A stretch of DNA of 64,000 bases from CBDUZS01 sp965371785 (GTDB taxonomy: Bacteria; Fermentibacterota; Fermentibacteria; Fermentibacterales; JCC-6): NCBI GenBank assembly GCA_965371785.1, contig CBDUZS010000002.1, positions 1 to 64,000 of the forward strand, given 5' to 3'. Numbering within the stretch: position 1 is the stretch's first letter; each line of letters starts with the position of its first letter. A program made the translations under genes and the position numbers. The notes below the pieces were generated by a model. That model saw nothing but the letters and a program-made list of their open reading frames with translations, did no database searches and was not told where the DNA came from. Positions 42,575-51,119 of this stretch are shown in pieces.

Positions 42575-44782
42575 ATGCCGAAGCGCAAGAATAAACTGGT
42601 GATAATCGAGTCTCCGGGAAAAGCCAGGACCCTTGTGAGTTATCTGGGGCCGGAATACGAGGTAATCGCTTCCGTCGGCCACGTGCGTGATCTGCCAAGG
42701 AACCGCATTGGTGTATCGGAGGAAAACGGCTTCAAGCCAACCTATACCGTGCTCCCCGAGCAGAGAAAAACGGTGGCCAGGCTCAAGAAGACAGCTTCCC
42801 GTTTCAAGACAATCTACCTTGCGGCCGATCCGGACAGGGAAGGTGAAGCCATATGCTGGCACCTCTCCCAGCTTCTCGCTGGTGAGAACAGGGTGTTTCG
42901 GAGGCTGAGGTTCAACGCTGTCACTCGAAAGGCTGTTCTGGACGCAGTGAAGCATCCCAGCAGACTTGACATGGATCTGGTCGATGCCCAGCAGGCGAGA
43001 AGGGTAATGGACAGGCTGGTGGGTTACAGGGTGAGCCCCTACCTCTGGAGAACCATTGGCAAGGGCTTGAGCGCAGGACGAGTGCAGACGGTTGCCCTTA
43101 GATTGATCAGAGAGCGAGAGGACCACATAGAAGCCTTTGTGCCACGGGAGTACTGGCCTGTGACTGCCGATTTCGATGTCGAAGGCGCAACGTTCAGGGG
43201 CAGCCTTGTAAGAGTGGACGGAGCCCCGGCAAACGGTGAGAAACACTCTCCCACGGACAGGGGAGAGGTCGACAGACTCCTTCCGAGGATCAGGAAGGCG
43301 GACTGGACCCTCTCATCGGTAGAAACAAAGACTCTCAACCGAAAACCGGGTCCCCCGTTCATAACTAGTACACTGCAGGCTGCTGCATCACAGCGCCTTT
43401 CGATGGCTCCCTCCAGGACCATGCGCTGCGCCCAGCAGCTCTACGAAGGGCTGCCTGCAGCAGGAGAAGCATCGACAGGACTCATCACTTACATGAGAAC
43501 CGATTCGGTCAGGATAAGCTCTACGGCAATATCCGATTGCCGTAAGTACATTTCTGCCACATGGGGTGAAGGCGCCACAGCGAAAAAACCAAGAAGGTTC
43601 CGAAGCTCGGGCGGCGCACAGGACGCTCACGAAGCGATCAGGCCCGTAGATCCTTCACTTACACCGGATTCACTGAAAAGCACACTATCGAAGGACCAGC
43701 ACCGTCTCTACGATCTCATCTGGAGGCGCTTCGTAGCCACTCAGATGCGAGATGCAGAGATAGAGCGAACGGTACTGTCGTTCCAGGGAGACGGGCTGGA
43801 ATTCCATTGTTCAGGAGAACTGCTGACAGAGGACGGATTCACGGTGGTGGACCCTTCTCAGCTCAGGAAGGAAGCCATGCTCCCGAGCCGGCCTTCCAGA
43901 GGCAGAGCGGAATGCGTTGACGTTCAGACGGAGCAGAAATTTACCTCTCCGTTACCCAGATTCACTGAAGCCGGTCTTGTCTCCGAGATGAAGAAAAAGG
44001 GCATCGGAAGACCATCTACGTACGTTTCCATCATATCCACGCTCAGGAAGAGGAAGTACATCGAATCCTCAGAGCGAAAGCTGCATCCGACCGAACTTGG
44101 TTCCACCGTTGTCAGACTTCTCATCGAGCTCTTTCCCCACATCTTCGAGATCGGTTTCACGGCCGAGATGGAGAAGCTCCTCGATTCGATTGCGAAGGGG
44201 AAGATGGGCTACACTGAAGCCCTCGAGAAGTTGAGTCTGCCGCTGACGTCATCACTCGAACTTGCTCTTACACGCCTGTCAGAAGTCAGGGACAGCCTTG
44301 CCGAGAAAAGTGACGAGAACTGCCCGAAATGCGGACGTTCACTCGTCATCAAATGGGGACAATACGGCAAATTCTATGCCTGCACGGGATTCCCCGACTG
44401 CAGGTATACCGGACCGGTTGAAGCTCCCGATACCGCTCTTTTTGCCGACAGAGCCTGTCCGGTTTGCGGTGGTTCCCTGGTTCTCAGAAACGGCAGGTAC
44501 GGAACCTATCTCTCCTGCATGAACTCACCCGAATGCAAGCATTCCGAGCCGGTTCCGACCGGTGTTTCATGCCCGGCCGAGAACTGCTCCGGAGAACTCG
44601 TCGAGCGCAGGTCGAGAAAGGGAAAACAGTTCTTCTCCTGCAACAGGTACCCTCATTGCGACTACGCCCTCTGGAACAGACCAGTCGGCCGCACCTGTCC
44701 CAAGTGCGGTTTTCCGCTCCTCGAGAAGAGAGTGAAGGGAATCTACTGTCCGAGATGCAGAAAGAAGATAGAGGAGCCATAG
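42575..44782 (+). CDS. topA: DNA topoisomerase I
   Basis: The 735-residue type IA topoisomerase relaxes negative supercoils. The TOPRIM domain opens with VIIESPGKA (Glu12) and contains AADPDREGEAICWHL; the active Tyr306 is in GLITYMRTDSV. Four C-terminal tetracysteine zinc motifs are visible (CPKCGRSL...C.DC, CPVCGGSL, CPAENCSGEL and CPKCGFPL). The ATG is the first in the frame and lies after GAGG. It overlaps the recombinase gene by 28 bases. Its downstream neighbours (xerC, hslV, hslU) match the conserved Firmicutes order topA-xerC-clpQ-clpY. Confidence 0.97.
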   Translation: MPKRKNKLVIIESPGKARTLVSYLGPEYEVIASVGHVRDLPRNRIGVSEENGFKPTYTVLPEQRKTVARLKKTASRFKTIYLAADPDREGEAICWHLSQLLAGENRVFRRLRFNAVTRKAVLDAVKHPSRLDMDLVDAQQARRVMDRLVGYRVSPYLWRTIGKGLSAGRVQTVALRLIREREDHIEAFVPREYWPVTADFDVEGATFRGSLVRVDGAPANGEKHSPTDRGEVDRLLPRIRKADWTLSSVETKTLNRKPGPPFITSTLQAAASQRLSMAPSRTMRCAQQLYEGLPAAGEASTGLITYMRTDSVRISSTAISDCRKYISATWGEGATAKKPRRFRSSGGAQDAHEAIRPVDPSLTPDSLKSTLSKDQHRLYDLIWRRFVATQMRDAEIERTVLSFQGDGLEFHCSGELLTEDGFTVVDPSQLRKEAMLPSRPSRGRAECVDVQTEQKFTSPLPRFTEAGLVSEMKKKGIGRPSTYVSIISTLRKRKYIESSERKLHPTELGSTVVRLLIELFPHIFEIGFTAEMEKLLDSIAKGKMGYTEALEKLSLPLTSSLELALTRLSEVRDSLAEKSDENCPKCGRSLVIKWGQYGKFYACTGFPDCRYTGPVEAPDTALFADRACPVCGGSLVLRNGRYGTYLSCMNSPECKHSEPVPTGVSCPAENCSGELVERRSRKGKQFFSCNRYPHCDYALWNRPVGRTCPKCGFPLLEKRVKGIYCPRCRKKIEEP

Positions 44783-45651
44783 AGGTTTTCTGCGATGACA
44801 TGCTCCTGGGCAGAGGGCTCTCAACGCTCACTGTGAAGGCATACAGGACGGACCTGGAGAAATTTCACACATGGTGTGACGGGGAAGTAACAGATAACTT
44901 CACACTCCCGAAACTCCGGGGATTCATCAGGCACGAAACGACCAGGGGACTGGGATCAGGTTCCATATCCAGAACGATATCCGCGCTGAGGACGTTCAGC
45001 CGGTGGCTCATGGAAACCGGCAGACTCGACAGCGATCCCGCAAGACTGCTGACCATGCCCCGGGTTCACAGGAACCTTCCCGGATTTCTCAGTATATCAG
45101 AGGTGACACAGGTCATAGAGAGCTATGACACGTCCACACTTCTCGGGATGAGGAACCGGGCTCTGGTCGAGCTGCTCTACGGAACCGGTGTAAGGGCATC
45201 TGAAGCGGCATCGGTCATGCTCATGGATCTGGACCTGAGCGGAAAACTGATGCGCGTACTCGGCAAGGGCAGGAGGGAGAGAGTACTTCCCGTAACGGGA
45301 AAAGCGATAGAAGCTCTGGAATCATGGCTTTCACGAAGAGGTGAATTACTCGGAACCTCAGAGGACCCGGGTACGGTGTTCATCAGCGTAAGGGGAAGGA
45401 AACTTGACCCCAGAGATGTTCGACGTATTGTTGCCATCGGTGTGAAGAAAGCTGCCAGAGCGGCGGGAGCCACACCGCATACGTTCCGACACAGTTTTGC
45501 CACACATCTTCTGGACAGGGGAGCTGATCTGAGAGCGGTACAGGACATGCTTGGCCACGCGAGTCTGTCTACAACACAGATTTATACACATCTTACCGCA
45601 GAGCGGCTCAGGAAAGCTTACAGGAAGGCACACCCCAGGGGGGAAGAGTGA
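44755..45651 (+). CDS. xerC: Tyrosine recombinase XerC/XerD
   Basis: The 298-residue enzyme resolves chromosome dimers at dif. The SAM-like N-terminal core binding domain (about 8-95; FCDDMLLGRGLSTLTVKAY) and the catalytic domain (110-298) with Arg147 (GTGVRASE), a beta-hairpin Lys in GKGRRERVLPV, His242-x-x-Arg245 (HTFRHSFATH), His268 and the nucleophile Tyr277 (QIYTH). ATG at 44755 lies inside topA; longer frames read through topA in another frame and have no ribosome site. The gene ends in a GTGA overlap with a DUF2723 membrane-protein gene. Length and motifs are standard; assignment to xerC over xerD rests on gene order. Confidence 0.9.
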   Translation: MQKEDRGAIEVFCDDMLLGRGLSTLTVKAYRTDLEKFHTWCDGEVTDNFTLPKLRGFIRHETTRGLGSGSISRTISALRTFSRWLMETGRLDSDPARLLTMPRVHRNLPGFLSISEVTQVIESYDTSTLLGMRNRALVELLYGTGVRASEAASVMLMDLDLSGKLMRVLGKGRRERVLPVTGKAIEALESWLSRRGELLGTSEDPGTVFISVRGRKLDPRDVRRIVAIGVKKAARAAGATPHTFRHSFATHLLDRGADLRAVQDMLGHASLSTTQIYTHLTAERLRKAYRKAHPRGEE

Positions 45652-48600
45652 AAACAGAAGGACTTCTCGATTCTGACAGGAAAACGGTTCGAACGGATCG
45701 GCTACTCGTTCTGCTCACTGCCCTGATAGCCGCAGCTGTCTACATGTCAACGCTCGCATCCACGGTCAGCTTCTGGGACAGCGGGGAATACATTACATGT
45801 TCATGGGTTGCAGGAGTTCCTCATCCTCCGGGTGTACCGCTTTTCGTTCTCAGCGGAAGGTTCAGCACGCTGCTCTTCTCATTCCTTCCCTCGATAGCCC
45901 AGAGAGTCAACCTGCTCTGCGCTCTTTCAGGCGTGATATCCATTGCCCTCGTATCCCGGCTCGTTCAGCGCTGGGCGCATCGGATGGGTTTCTCCTCCTC
46001 TACTTACAGACCCATGTCGATGCTTGCAGGTCTCCTTTCGGCATTCAGCTACAGTGTCTGGAGGAACAACAACGGCACTGAAACCTATGCGGTGGCACTT
46101 CTTCTTTCGATGATCATTCTCTGGGTTTTCGACCTCTGGCTTGTCCGGAGATCGCATGACCAGCCGGCAGGCAGACTGCTCCTGCTCCTGGGATATCTCA
46201 TAACACTGTCCATAGCAAACCATCTCAGTGCGCTGATAGTCGTTGCGCCAATCACTCTTGTGTACGTTCACTACGCGGTCAGAAAGAAGACCAGGAGCTG
46301 GATGAAGCCAGGATTCGTTCTGACTTTCATTGGACTCATGGTCCTTGCGTTCAGCATCCACCTCTACATGCCTATCAGAGCGGTCCAGGGACCCGAGATC
46401 AACGAAACGAACCCAGGCCAGTGGGAATCCTTCAGACAGGCCCTTGCAAGGGAGCAGTACGGTCAGGTCTCGATCTTCAGCAGGAAGGGTCCGTTCGGGG
46501 AGCAGCTGGCCCTCTACATGGAGTACCTGTCATGGCAGACGGGCAGGCCATCTGCATGGAACAGCCTCCTGGGCCGGGGAGGCCAGAGGATCGGAACGGT
46601 CATCTGGGTTCTTCTTATGGCAGGTGTCGTCTACGGACTCATTACGCTTGGAGCCAGGCGGCCCGATTTGCTCCTGTTGATAGGATTCACATTCCTCATG
46701 GCCAGCTTTGCGTTCGTGGTGTATCTGAATTTCAAGACCGGACCCGAGGGCACTTCTGCAGGGGAAGTGCGGGAAAGGGATTACTTCTTTGGTGCATCCT
46801 TCGTTTTCTTTGCCATGCTGGCTTCCATCGGACTCGTCTCCGCTCTCAGGGAGCTCATCAGAAAAAGGAGGAGGAGGTACATCTGGGCTCTGATGCTGAT
46901 TCCCGCAGTCAGCCTTGCCGTGAATTACCATCGATGCGACCGATCTGGTGATTTCATTGCCCACGACTACGGTGTTAACCTGCTCGAATCCTGCAGTGAA
47001 GGCGCCGTACTCATCACCAACGGCGACAACGATACTTTCCCGCTCTGGTTTGCCCAGGGCGTTCTGGGTGTCAGGAGAGACGTGATCGTGAGCAATCTCA
47101 GCCTCATGAACACTCCATGGTATACAGAGCAGCTTATCGAGCGCGATTCCCTGCTCCTGAGCTACGGCGCAACCGATCTCGTGGACTCCCTCCGGGCGAT
47201 ATTCATCTGGGGCCCCGATTTCTTCCATGTCGGGGCCGAAGCCCTTCCGGAATGGAGCAACGCCGATAATCTCGTACTCAGGTCTACATTCGATCAGAAA
47301 TGGCCATGGGCTGTCATATCCGAAGAATTTGCCGCAGTTGTACCCAACATGGGGCTGGGGTCACAGGGAGCGGTTCCAATGCAGGATCTTCTGCTCTTCG
47401 ACATGATCAGCAATCAGTCCGTCCACGGGAGAGACATATACTTTGCCGGAACGGTTGCCACCGACAACAGGGCCTACTTCCAGGATTACCTCGAAATGGA
47501 GGGCATAGCTTTTCACCTGGTCGATCACCCCGTCATCGAGGCAGTCAATTCTGAACGCGGCTGGGATCTCCTTGACAGCTACCAGTACACGGGACTCGAC
47601 GATCCTGACGTATTCAAGGGCGATCAGGCCAGACAGCTGGCCAGGAATTACGTTTCGGCCTGTCACAGGCTTGCCTACCATCATATCGCAGCCGGTGAGC
47701 CCGAACAGGTAGCCAGGGCTCTCCAGATGGCAGAACAGATCATGATCACCATGCAGGATGAATGGCACCAGATACTTCCCCAGCAGTCCCTTATAGAGGC
47801 AAGGCTTGTCGATGGTCTATATGGTCCGCAAGCCGCAATCGACACGATTTTCCTCCGCGCAGACAAGGTTTCTGCCTGGGCCAGCCGGACTGGAAACACC
47901 AGGATGGCAGGCGCCGCGATGGGCCTGGTGCAGATTTCCGAGGAGTTTCAGCAGGAACAGGCTTTCAGAGAGGTTATCGCGGATCTGGATAACGGATCCG
48001 TGGCCTCGGCCTGGCTTCGAATCGAAGTCGATCTCTCCTTCGGGAACTTCATCTCGGCCTGGAACGTCTACGCAGAGCTCGAAAGGGATCACCCGGACGA
48101 TCCATTGCTGCCTCTCGTAGGCGACTTCCTCGAAACCGCAGCTTCCGGAATGAGTATTCATACGCGCCTGAACCTGACGAGAAGCGCTGTATTCACCGTT
48201 TTCGAATTCTACGACCAGGAAGTCCAGGACAGGTTCGTATGGACCGAAGAGATAGAACTCGAGCCGGTTCTCATGGCGGTCACGTCACACCTGGCGGAAG
48301 GCAGAATTCTGCCCGGCTGCGCGGCCGGGCTTCTACTCGCCGAGAGAATAGCCGACCCCTACGAACGCGGCATGGTCGGCAGCTACATCGAATGGATTCT
48401 TTCCGAGCCCGACGGAGCGGTTGAACTTGCCGTCTGGTTCCTCCTAGAAGGAAACAGATCATCCTGGGAATCGGTTGCCTGGCAGAGCATTCGAGTCGGC
48501 AACTACCCACTTGGATGGCTGGCTCTGAGTCTTTCCGGAAGTACTTCCACGGAAGCTCTGGAGAGTCTTCTCCACTCTCCTGACGCCTATCTGAACGGCA

Positions 48601-48662
48601 TGCCGGAACCGGGCATGGCCAGAGGCGTCTACTCGTGGACGAACGCATTGATTGGAGACTGA
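45648..48662 (+). CDS. DUF2723 family membrane protein (protein O-mannosyltransferase-like) with soluble C-terminal half
   Basis: The 1004-residue protein has an N-terminal membrane part (about 20-460, ten or more helices) and a soluble C-terminal half (about 470-1004). The family motif is complete: FWDSGEYITCSWVAGVPHPPGVPLF, in which Asp-x-Gly-Glu and His-Pro-Pro-Gly mark DUF2723, a GT-C-like group related to protein O-mannosyltransferases. The C-terminal half is helical (DQARQLARNYVSACHRL, ARALQMAEQIMITMQDE) and resembles TPR-type scaffolds. It uses GTG with a GTGA overlap. It sits between xerC and hslV, breaking an otherwise conserved order. Sugar donor and acceptor unknown. Confidence 0.87.
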   Translation: MKTEGLLDSDRKTVRTDRLLVLLTALIAAAVYMSTLASTVSFWDSGEYITCSWVAGVPHPPGVPLFVLSGRFSTLLFSFLPSIAQRVNLLCALSGVISIALVSRLVQRWAHRMGFSSSTYRPMSMLAGLLSAFSYSVWRNNNGTETYAVALLLSMIILWVFDLWLVRRSHDQPAGRLLLLLGYLITLSIANHLSALIVVAPITLVYVHYAVRKKTRSWMKPGFVLTFIGLMVLAFSIHLYMPIRAVQGPEINETNPGQWESFRQALAREQYGQVSIFSRKGPFGEQLALYMEYLSWQTGRPSAWNSLLGRGGQRIGTVIWVLLMAGVVYGLITLGARRPDLLLLIGFTFLMASFAFVVYLNFKTGPEGTSAGEVRERDYFFGASFVFFAMLASIGLVSALRELIRKRRRRYIWALMLIPAVSLAVNYHRCDRSGDFIAHDYGVNLLESCSEGAVLITNGDNDTFPLWFAQGVLGVRRDVIVSNLSLMNTPWYTEQLIERDSLLLSYGATDLVDSLRAIFIWGPDFFHVGAEALPEWSNADNLVLRSTFDQKWPWAVISEEFAAVVPNMGLGSQGAVPMQDLLLFDMISNQSVHGRDIYFAGTVATDNRAYFQDYLEMEGIAFHLVDHPVIEAVNSERGWDLLDSYQYTGLDDPDVFKGDQARQLARNYVSACHRLAYHHIAAGEPEQVARALQMAEQIMITMQDEWHQILPQQSLIEARLVDGLYGPQAAIDTIFLRADKVSAWASRTGNTRMAGAAMGLVQISEEFQQEQAFREVIADLDNGSVASAWLRIEVDLSFGNFISAWNVYAELERDHPDDPLLPLVGDFLETAASGMSIHTRLNLTRSAVFTVFEFYDQEVQDRFVWTEEIELEPVLMAVTSHLAEGRILPGCAAGLLLAERIADPYERGMVGSYIEWILSEPDGAVELAVWFLLEGNRSSWESVAWQSIRVGNYPLGWLALSLSGSTSTEALESLLHSPDAYLNGMPEPGMARGVYSWTNALIGD

Positions 48663-48663
48663 C

Positions 48664-49197
48664 TTGAAAATACATGCCACGACGGTAATAGGCATCGTGA
48701 GAAACGGCAGGGCCGCAATGGCTGCCGACGGCCAGGTTACGCTTGGCGACACCATCGTAAAGAATACCGCAATGAAGATAAGGAAACTGAGTAACGGAAG
48801 TGTACTGGTAGGATTTTCCGGTACCGGGGCGGATGCATTTGCGCTGGTCGAAAGACTCGAAGAAAAACTCGAGGCGTTCAGGGGGAATCTCCCGAGGGCA
48901 GCGGTCGAACTGGCCAGGGAATGGAGATCGGACAAGTACCTGAGAGAGCTCAACGCTCTTCTTGCGGCAATCGACAAGAACCATTCCCTCCTGATCGGAG
49001 GTTCAGGTGAAGTCGTCGAAGCCCCGGACGGAATAGTAAGCGTCGGATCGGGCCATGCATATGCCCTGGCTGCAGCCAGAGCGCTGGACACACATACGAA
49101 CATGACCCCTGCAAGAATCGCAAAGGAAAGCATTGCCATAGCCTGCGACATCTGTATCTACACCGGGGGAGACATCCAGGTGGAGGAAATATGCTGA
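48664..49197 (+). CDS. hslV: ATP-dependent protease peptidase subunit HslV
   Basis: The 177-residue protein forms the dodecameric proteolytic core of HslUV. TTG at 48664 gives KIHATTVIGIVRNG: a five-residue propeptide before the mature N-terminal Thr (active-site nucleophile, residue 6), as in Thermotoga and Bacillus homologues. GGAG lies 6 bases upstream. A longer TTG at 48652 is possible but less fitting. Conserved GDGQVT-like ADGQVTLGDTIVK and SGHAYALAAARAL follow. It lies 1 base after the DUF2723 stop and overlaps hslU by 7 bases. Confidence 0.95.
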   Translation: MKIHATTVIGIVRNGRAAMAADGQVTLGDTIVKNTAMKIRKLSNGSVLVGFSGTGADAFALVERLEEKLEAFRGNLPRAAVELAREWRSDKYLRELNALLAAIDKNHSLLIGGSGEVVEAPDGIVSVGSGHAYALAAARALDTHTNMTPARIAKESIAIACDICIYTGGDIQVEEIC

Positions 49198-50510
49198 AGG
49201 CCGACAAGCTTACACCCGTTGAGATAGTGCATTGGCTCGATCGACACGTCATCGGTCAGGCCGAAGCTAAGCGCACCGTGTCCATTTCTCTGAGGAACCG
49301 CTACAGGAGACGCCTGGTCGAAGAGCCTATGCGCTCTGAGATCTACCCCAGTAACCTGATCATGATGGGACCCACGGGTATAGGAAAAACTGAGATCGCC
49401 AGAAGACTTGCCACCCTTGTTGGCGCACCGTTCGTGAAGGTCGAGGCCACGAAGTACACCGAGACTGGCTACGTCGGACGGGATGTGGAGGGTATTGTGC
49501 GAGATCTCGTAAGACAGGCCGTGAACCTGGCAGCGAGACATACCAGGAGCAGTAGGAAGGAGGACGCACAGAAGTCCTCTACGAGGAGACTGCTCGGTGT
49601 GCTCAGGAAGAACGGATACGAGAACCTTGCCGACCCCGAACTCAAGCGCCTTCTCGATTCAGGGAAACTGGACCATGTCGAGCTGGAGCTCTTTCTGACA
49701 GACGACATTGCCAGACTCGAGATATTCCCGATGATTCCAGGTGCCGGCTTCGACTCCACCGCGGGAGAAAACCTCAAGAAGGTGCTGGGAAAGATGATGG
49801 GCGGGAAAAGGAAAAGGACAACTCTCAAGGTTACGGAAGCAAGGGAGAAGCTCTTCGAAGAGGAGATGGGAAGGCTTCTGGACTCCGACGATTACATCGA
49901 CAGAGGACTCGAGCTCGCCCAGGAAGAGGGAATCATCTTCATCGACGAAATCGACAAGATCATTGGCTCAGAAGGCGGGAGTGGTCCCGATGTGTCTCGC
50001 CTGGGTGTCCAGAGGGATCTCCTGCCGCTTGTCGAGGGTTCAACGGTGCAGACGCGTTACGGTCCGGTCAGAACCGATCACATCCTTTTCATTGCAGCAG
50101 GCGCGTTTCATGGGTCCAGCCCATCGGATCTCATACCCGAGCTCCAGGGACGTTTTCCTCTGAGGGTCTCACTGGACCCTCTCAGCGAGGAGGATCTCTT
50201 CAGGATACTCACTGAACCCGAGAGCTGTCTTCTGAGGCAGTACACATGCCTTCTCGAATCAGACGGTGTCGCGCTAAGGCTCGACAGGGGGGCATCACGA
50301 GAGGTTGCATCGGTTGCCAAAAGACTCAACGAGGCAACGGAGGACATCGGGGCCAGGAGGCTCAGACCGGTTCTGACATACCTGTTGGATGAGTATCTCT
50401 TTGGCGCACCTGATCTTGTACGCGGGAAGGTCAGGATAACGAAAGCGATATCCAGGGCTCGCCTTTCGGGGCTTGTTGAAACCTCCAATGAAGGCAATTA
50501 TATACTCTGA
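49191..50510 (+). CDS. hslU: ATP-dependent protease ATPase subunit HslU
   Basis: The 439-residue AAA+ unfoldase starts with the TPVEIVHWLDRHVIGQ segment typical of HslU and has Walker A GPTGIGKTE at 60-68, the pore-loop motif GYVGRDVEGIVRDLV, the I-domain (about 105-235), Walker B IIFIDEIDKI and sensor/arginine regions EDIGARRLRPVL near the C-terminus. It ends in the YIL tail, which in HslU docks into HslV and activates it. The ATG overlaps hslV by 7 bases. No other function is likely. Confidence 0.97.
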   Translation: MLKADKLTPVEIVHWLDRHVIGQAEAKRTVSISLRNRYRRRLVEEPMRSEIYPSNLIMMGPTGIGKTEIARRLATLVGAPFVKVEATKYTETGYVGRDVEGIVRDLVRQAVNLAARHTRSSRKEDAQKSSTRRLLGVLRKNGYENLADPELKRLLDSGKLDHVELELFLTDDIARLEIFPMIPGAGFDSTAGENLKKVLGKMMGGKRKRTTLKVTEAREKLFEEEMGRLLDSDDYIDRGLELAQEEGIIFIDEIDKIIGSEGGSGPDVSRLGVQRDLLPLVEGSTVQTRYGPVRTDHILFIAAGAFHGSSPSDLIPELQGRFPLRVSLDPLSEEDLFRILTEPESCLLRQYTCLLESDGVALRLDRGASREVASVAKRLNEATEDIGARRLRPVLTYLLDEYLFGAPDLVRGKVRITKAISRARLSGLVETSNEGNYIL

Positions 50511-50540
50511 CTCAGGCATCGGTTGAACACTGGAGATGGT

Positions 50541-51119
50541 ATGCACAGATCGGGAAACGAAGTTGCCTACAAGATCGTATTCTACGGTCCGGGTCTTTCC
50601 GGAAAAACGACAAACCTCAGGGGAATCAGGGATTTCATAGCTCCGGAGAACCGCGGTCGCCTGGTCACGCTCTGCACGCGGGGTGAGAGAACCGTGTTCT
50701 TCGATTTCCTTCCGATCAACTTCGCAAACATTGCCGGAACCCGGATCAAGCTGCATCTCTACTCCGTACCCGGCCAGGCCTACTACGCGCTCAGCCGTCG
50801 TGTGATACTCGATGGCGTCGACGGGCTCGTCTTCGTGGCCGACAGCCAGTTGGAAAGGTCCGATGCCAATCTCGACACGATGGACGATCTCGATCACAAC
50901 CTGCAGTCGTACGGGCTCAGACTCCAGAGCATCCCACTTGTCCTCCAGTTCAACAAACGCGATCTTCCGGGAATAACTGACGTCGAAACCATGAACATGG
51001 ATCTCAACAGGAATGGCTGGCCAACCGTCGAATCGGTTGCACTCGGAGGTCATGGTCCCGCCGAAACCCTCAAAATCATCTCCGCTATCATGGCCAGACG
51101 TCATGTCAGCAAGGGCTGA
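50541..51119 (+). CDS. MglA-like small GTPase (second paralog)
   Basis: The 192-residue GTPase has P-loop GPGLSGKTT at 16-24, TVFFDFLPI in the switch region, LYSVPGQ and NKRD (in QFNKRDLPG), and matches the first MglA-like protein along its length; the N- and C-terminal ends differ. I chose ATG at 50541 because GGAG lies 5 bases upstream; a TTG at 50523 would add six residues. It lies 30 bases after hslU and overlaps the following membrane glycosyltransferase-like gene by 17 bases. Two non-identical MglA-type genes within 10 kb suggest separate polarity or secretion roles. Confidence 0.92.
   Translation: MHRSGNEVAYKIVFYGPGLSGKTTNLRGIRDFIAPENRGRLVTLCTRGERTVFFDFLPINFANIAGTRIKLHLYSVPGQAYYALSRRVILDGVDGLVFVADSQLERSDANLDTMDDLDHNLQSYGLRLQSIPLVLQFNKRDLPGITDVETMNMDLNRNGWPTVESVALGGHGPAETLKIISAIMARRHVSKG

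Noticed and set aside
44464..44754. N-terminal extension of the recombinase frame inside topA
   Set aside because: It is topA's zinc-finger region read in another frame and has no ribosome site.
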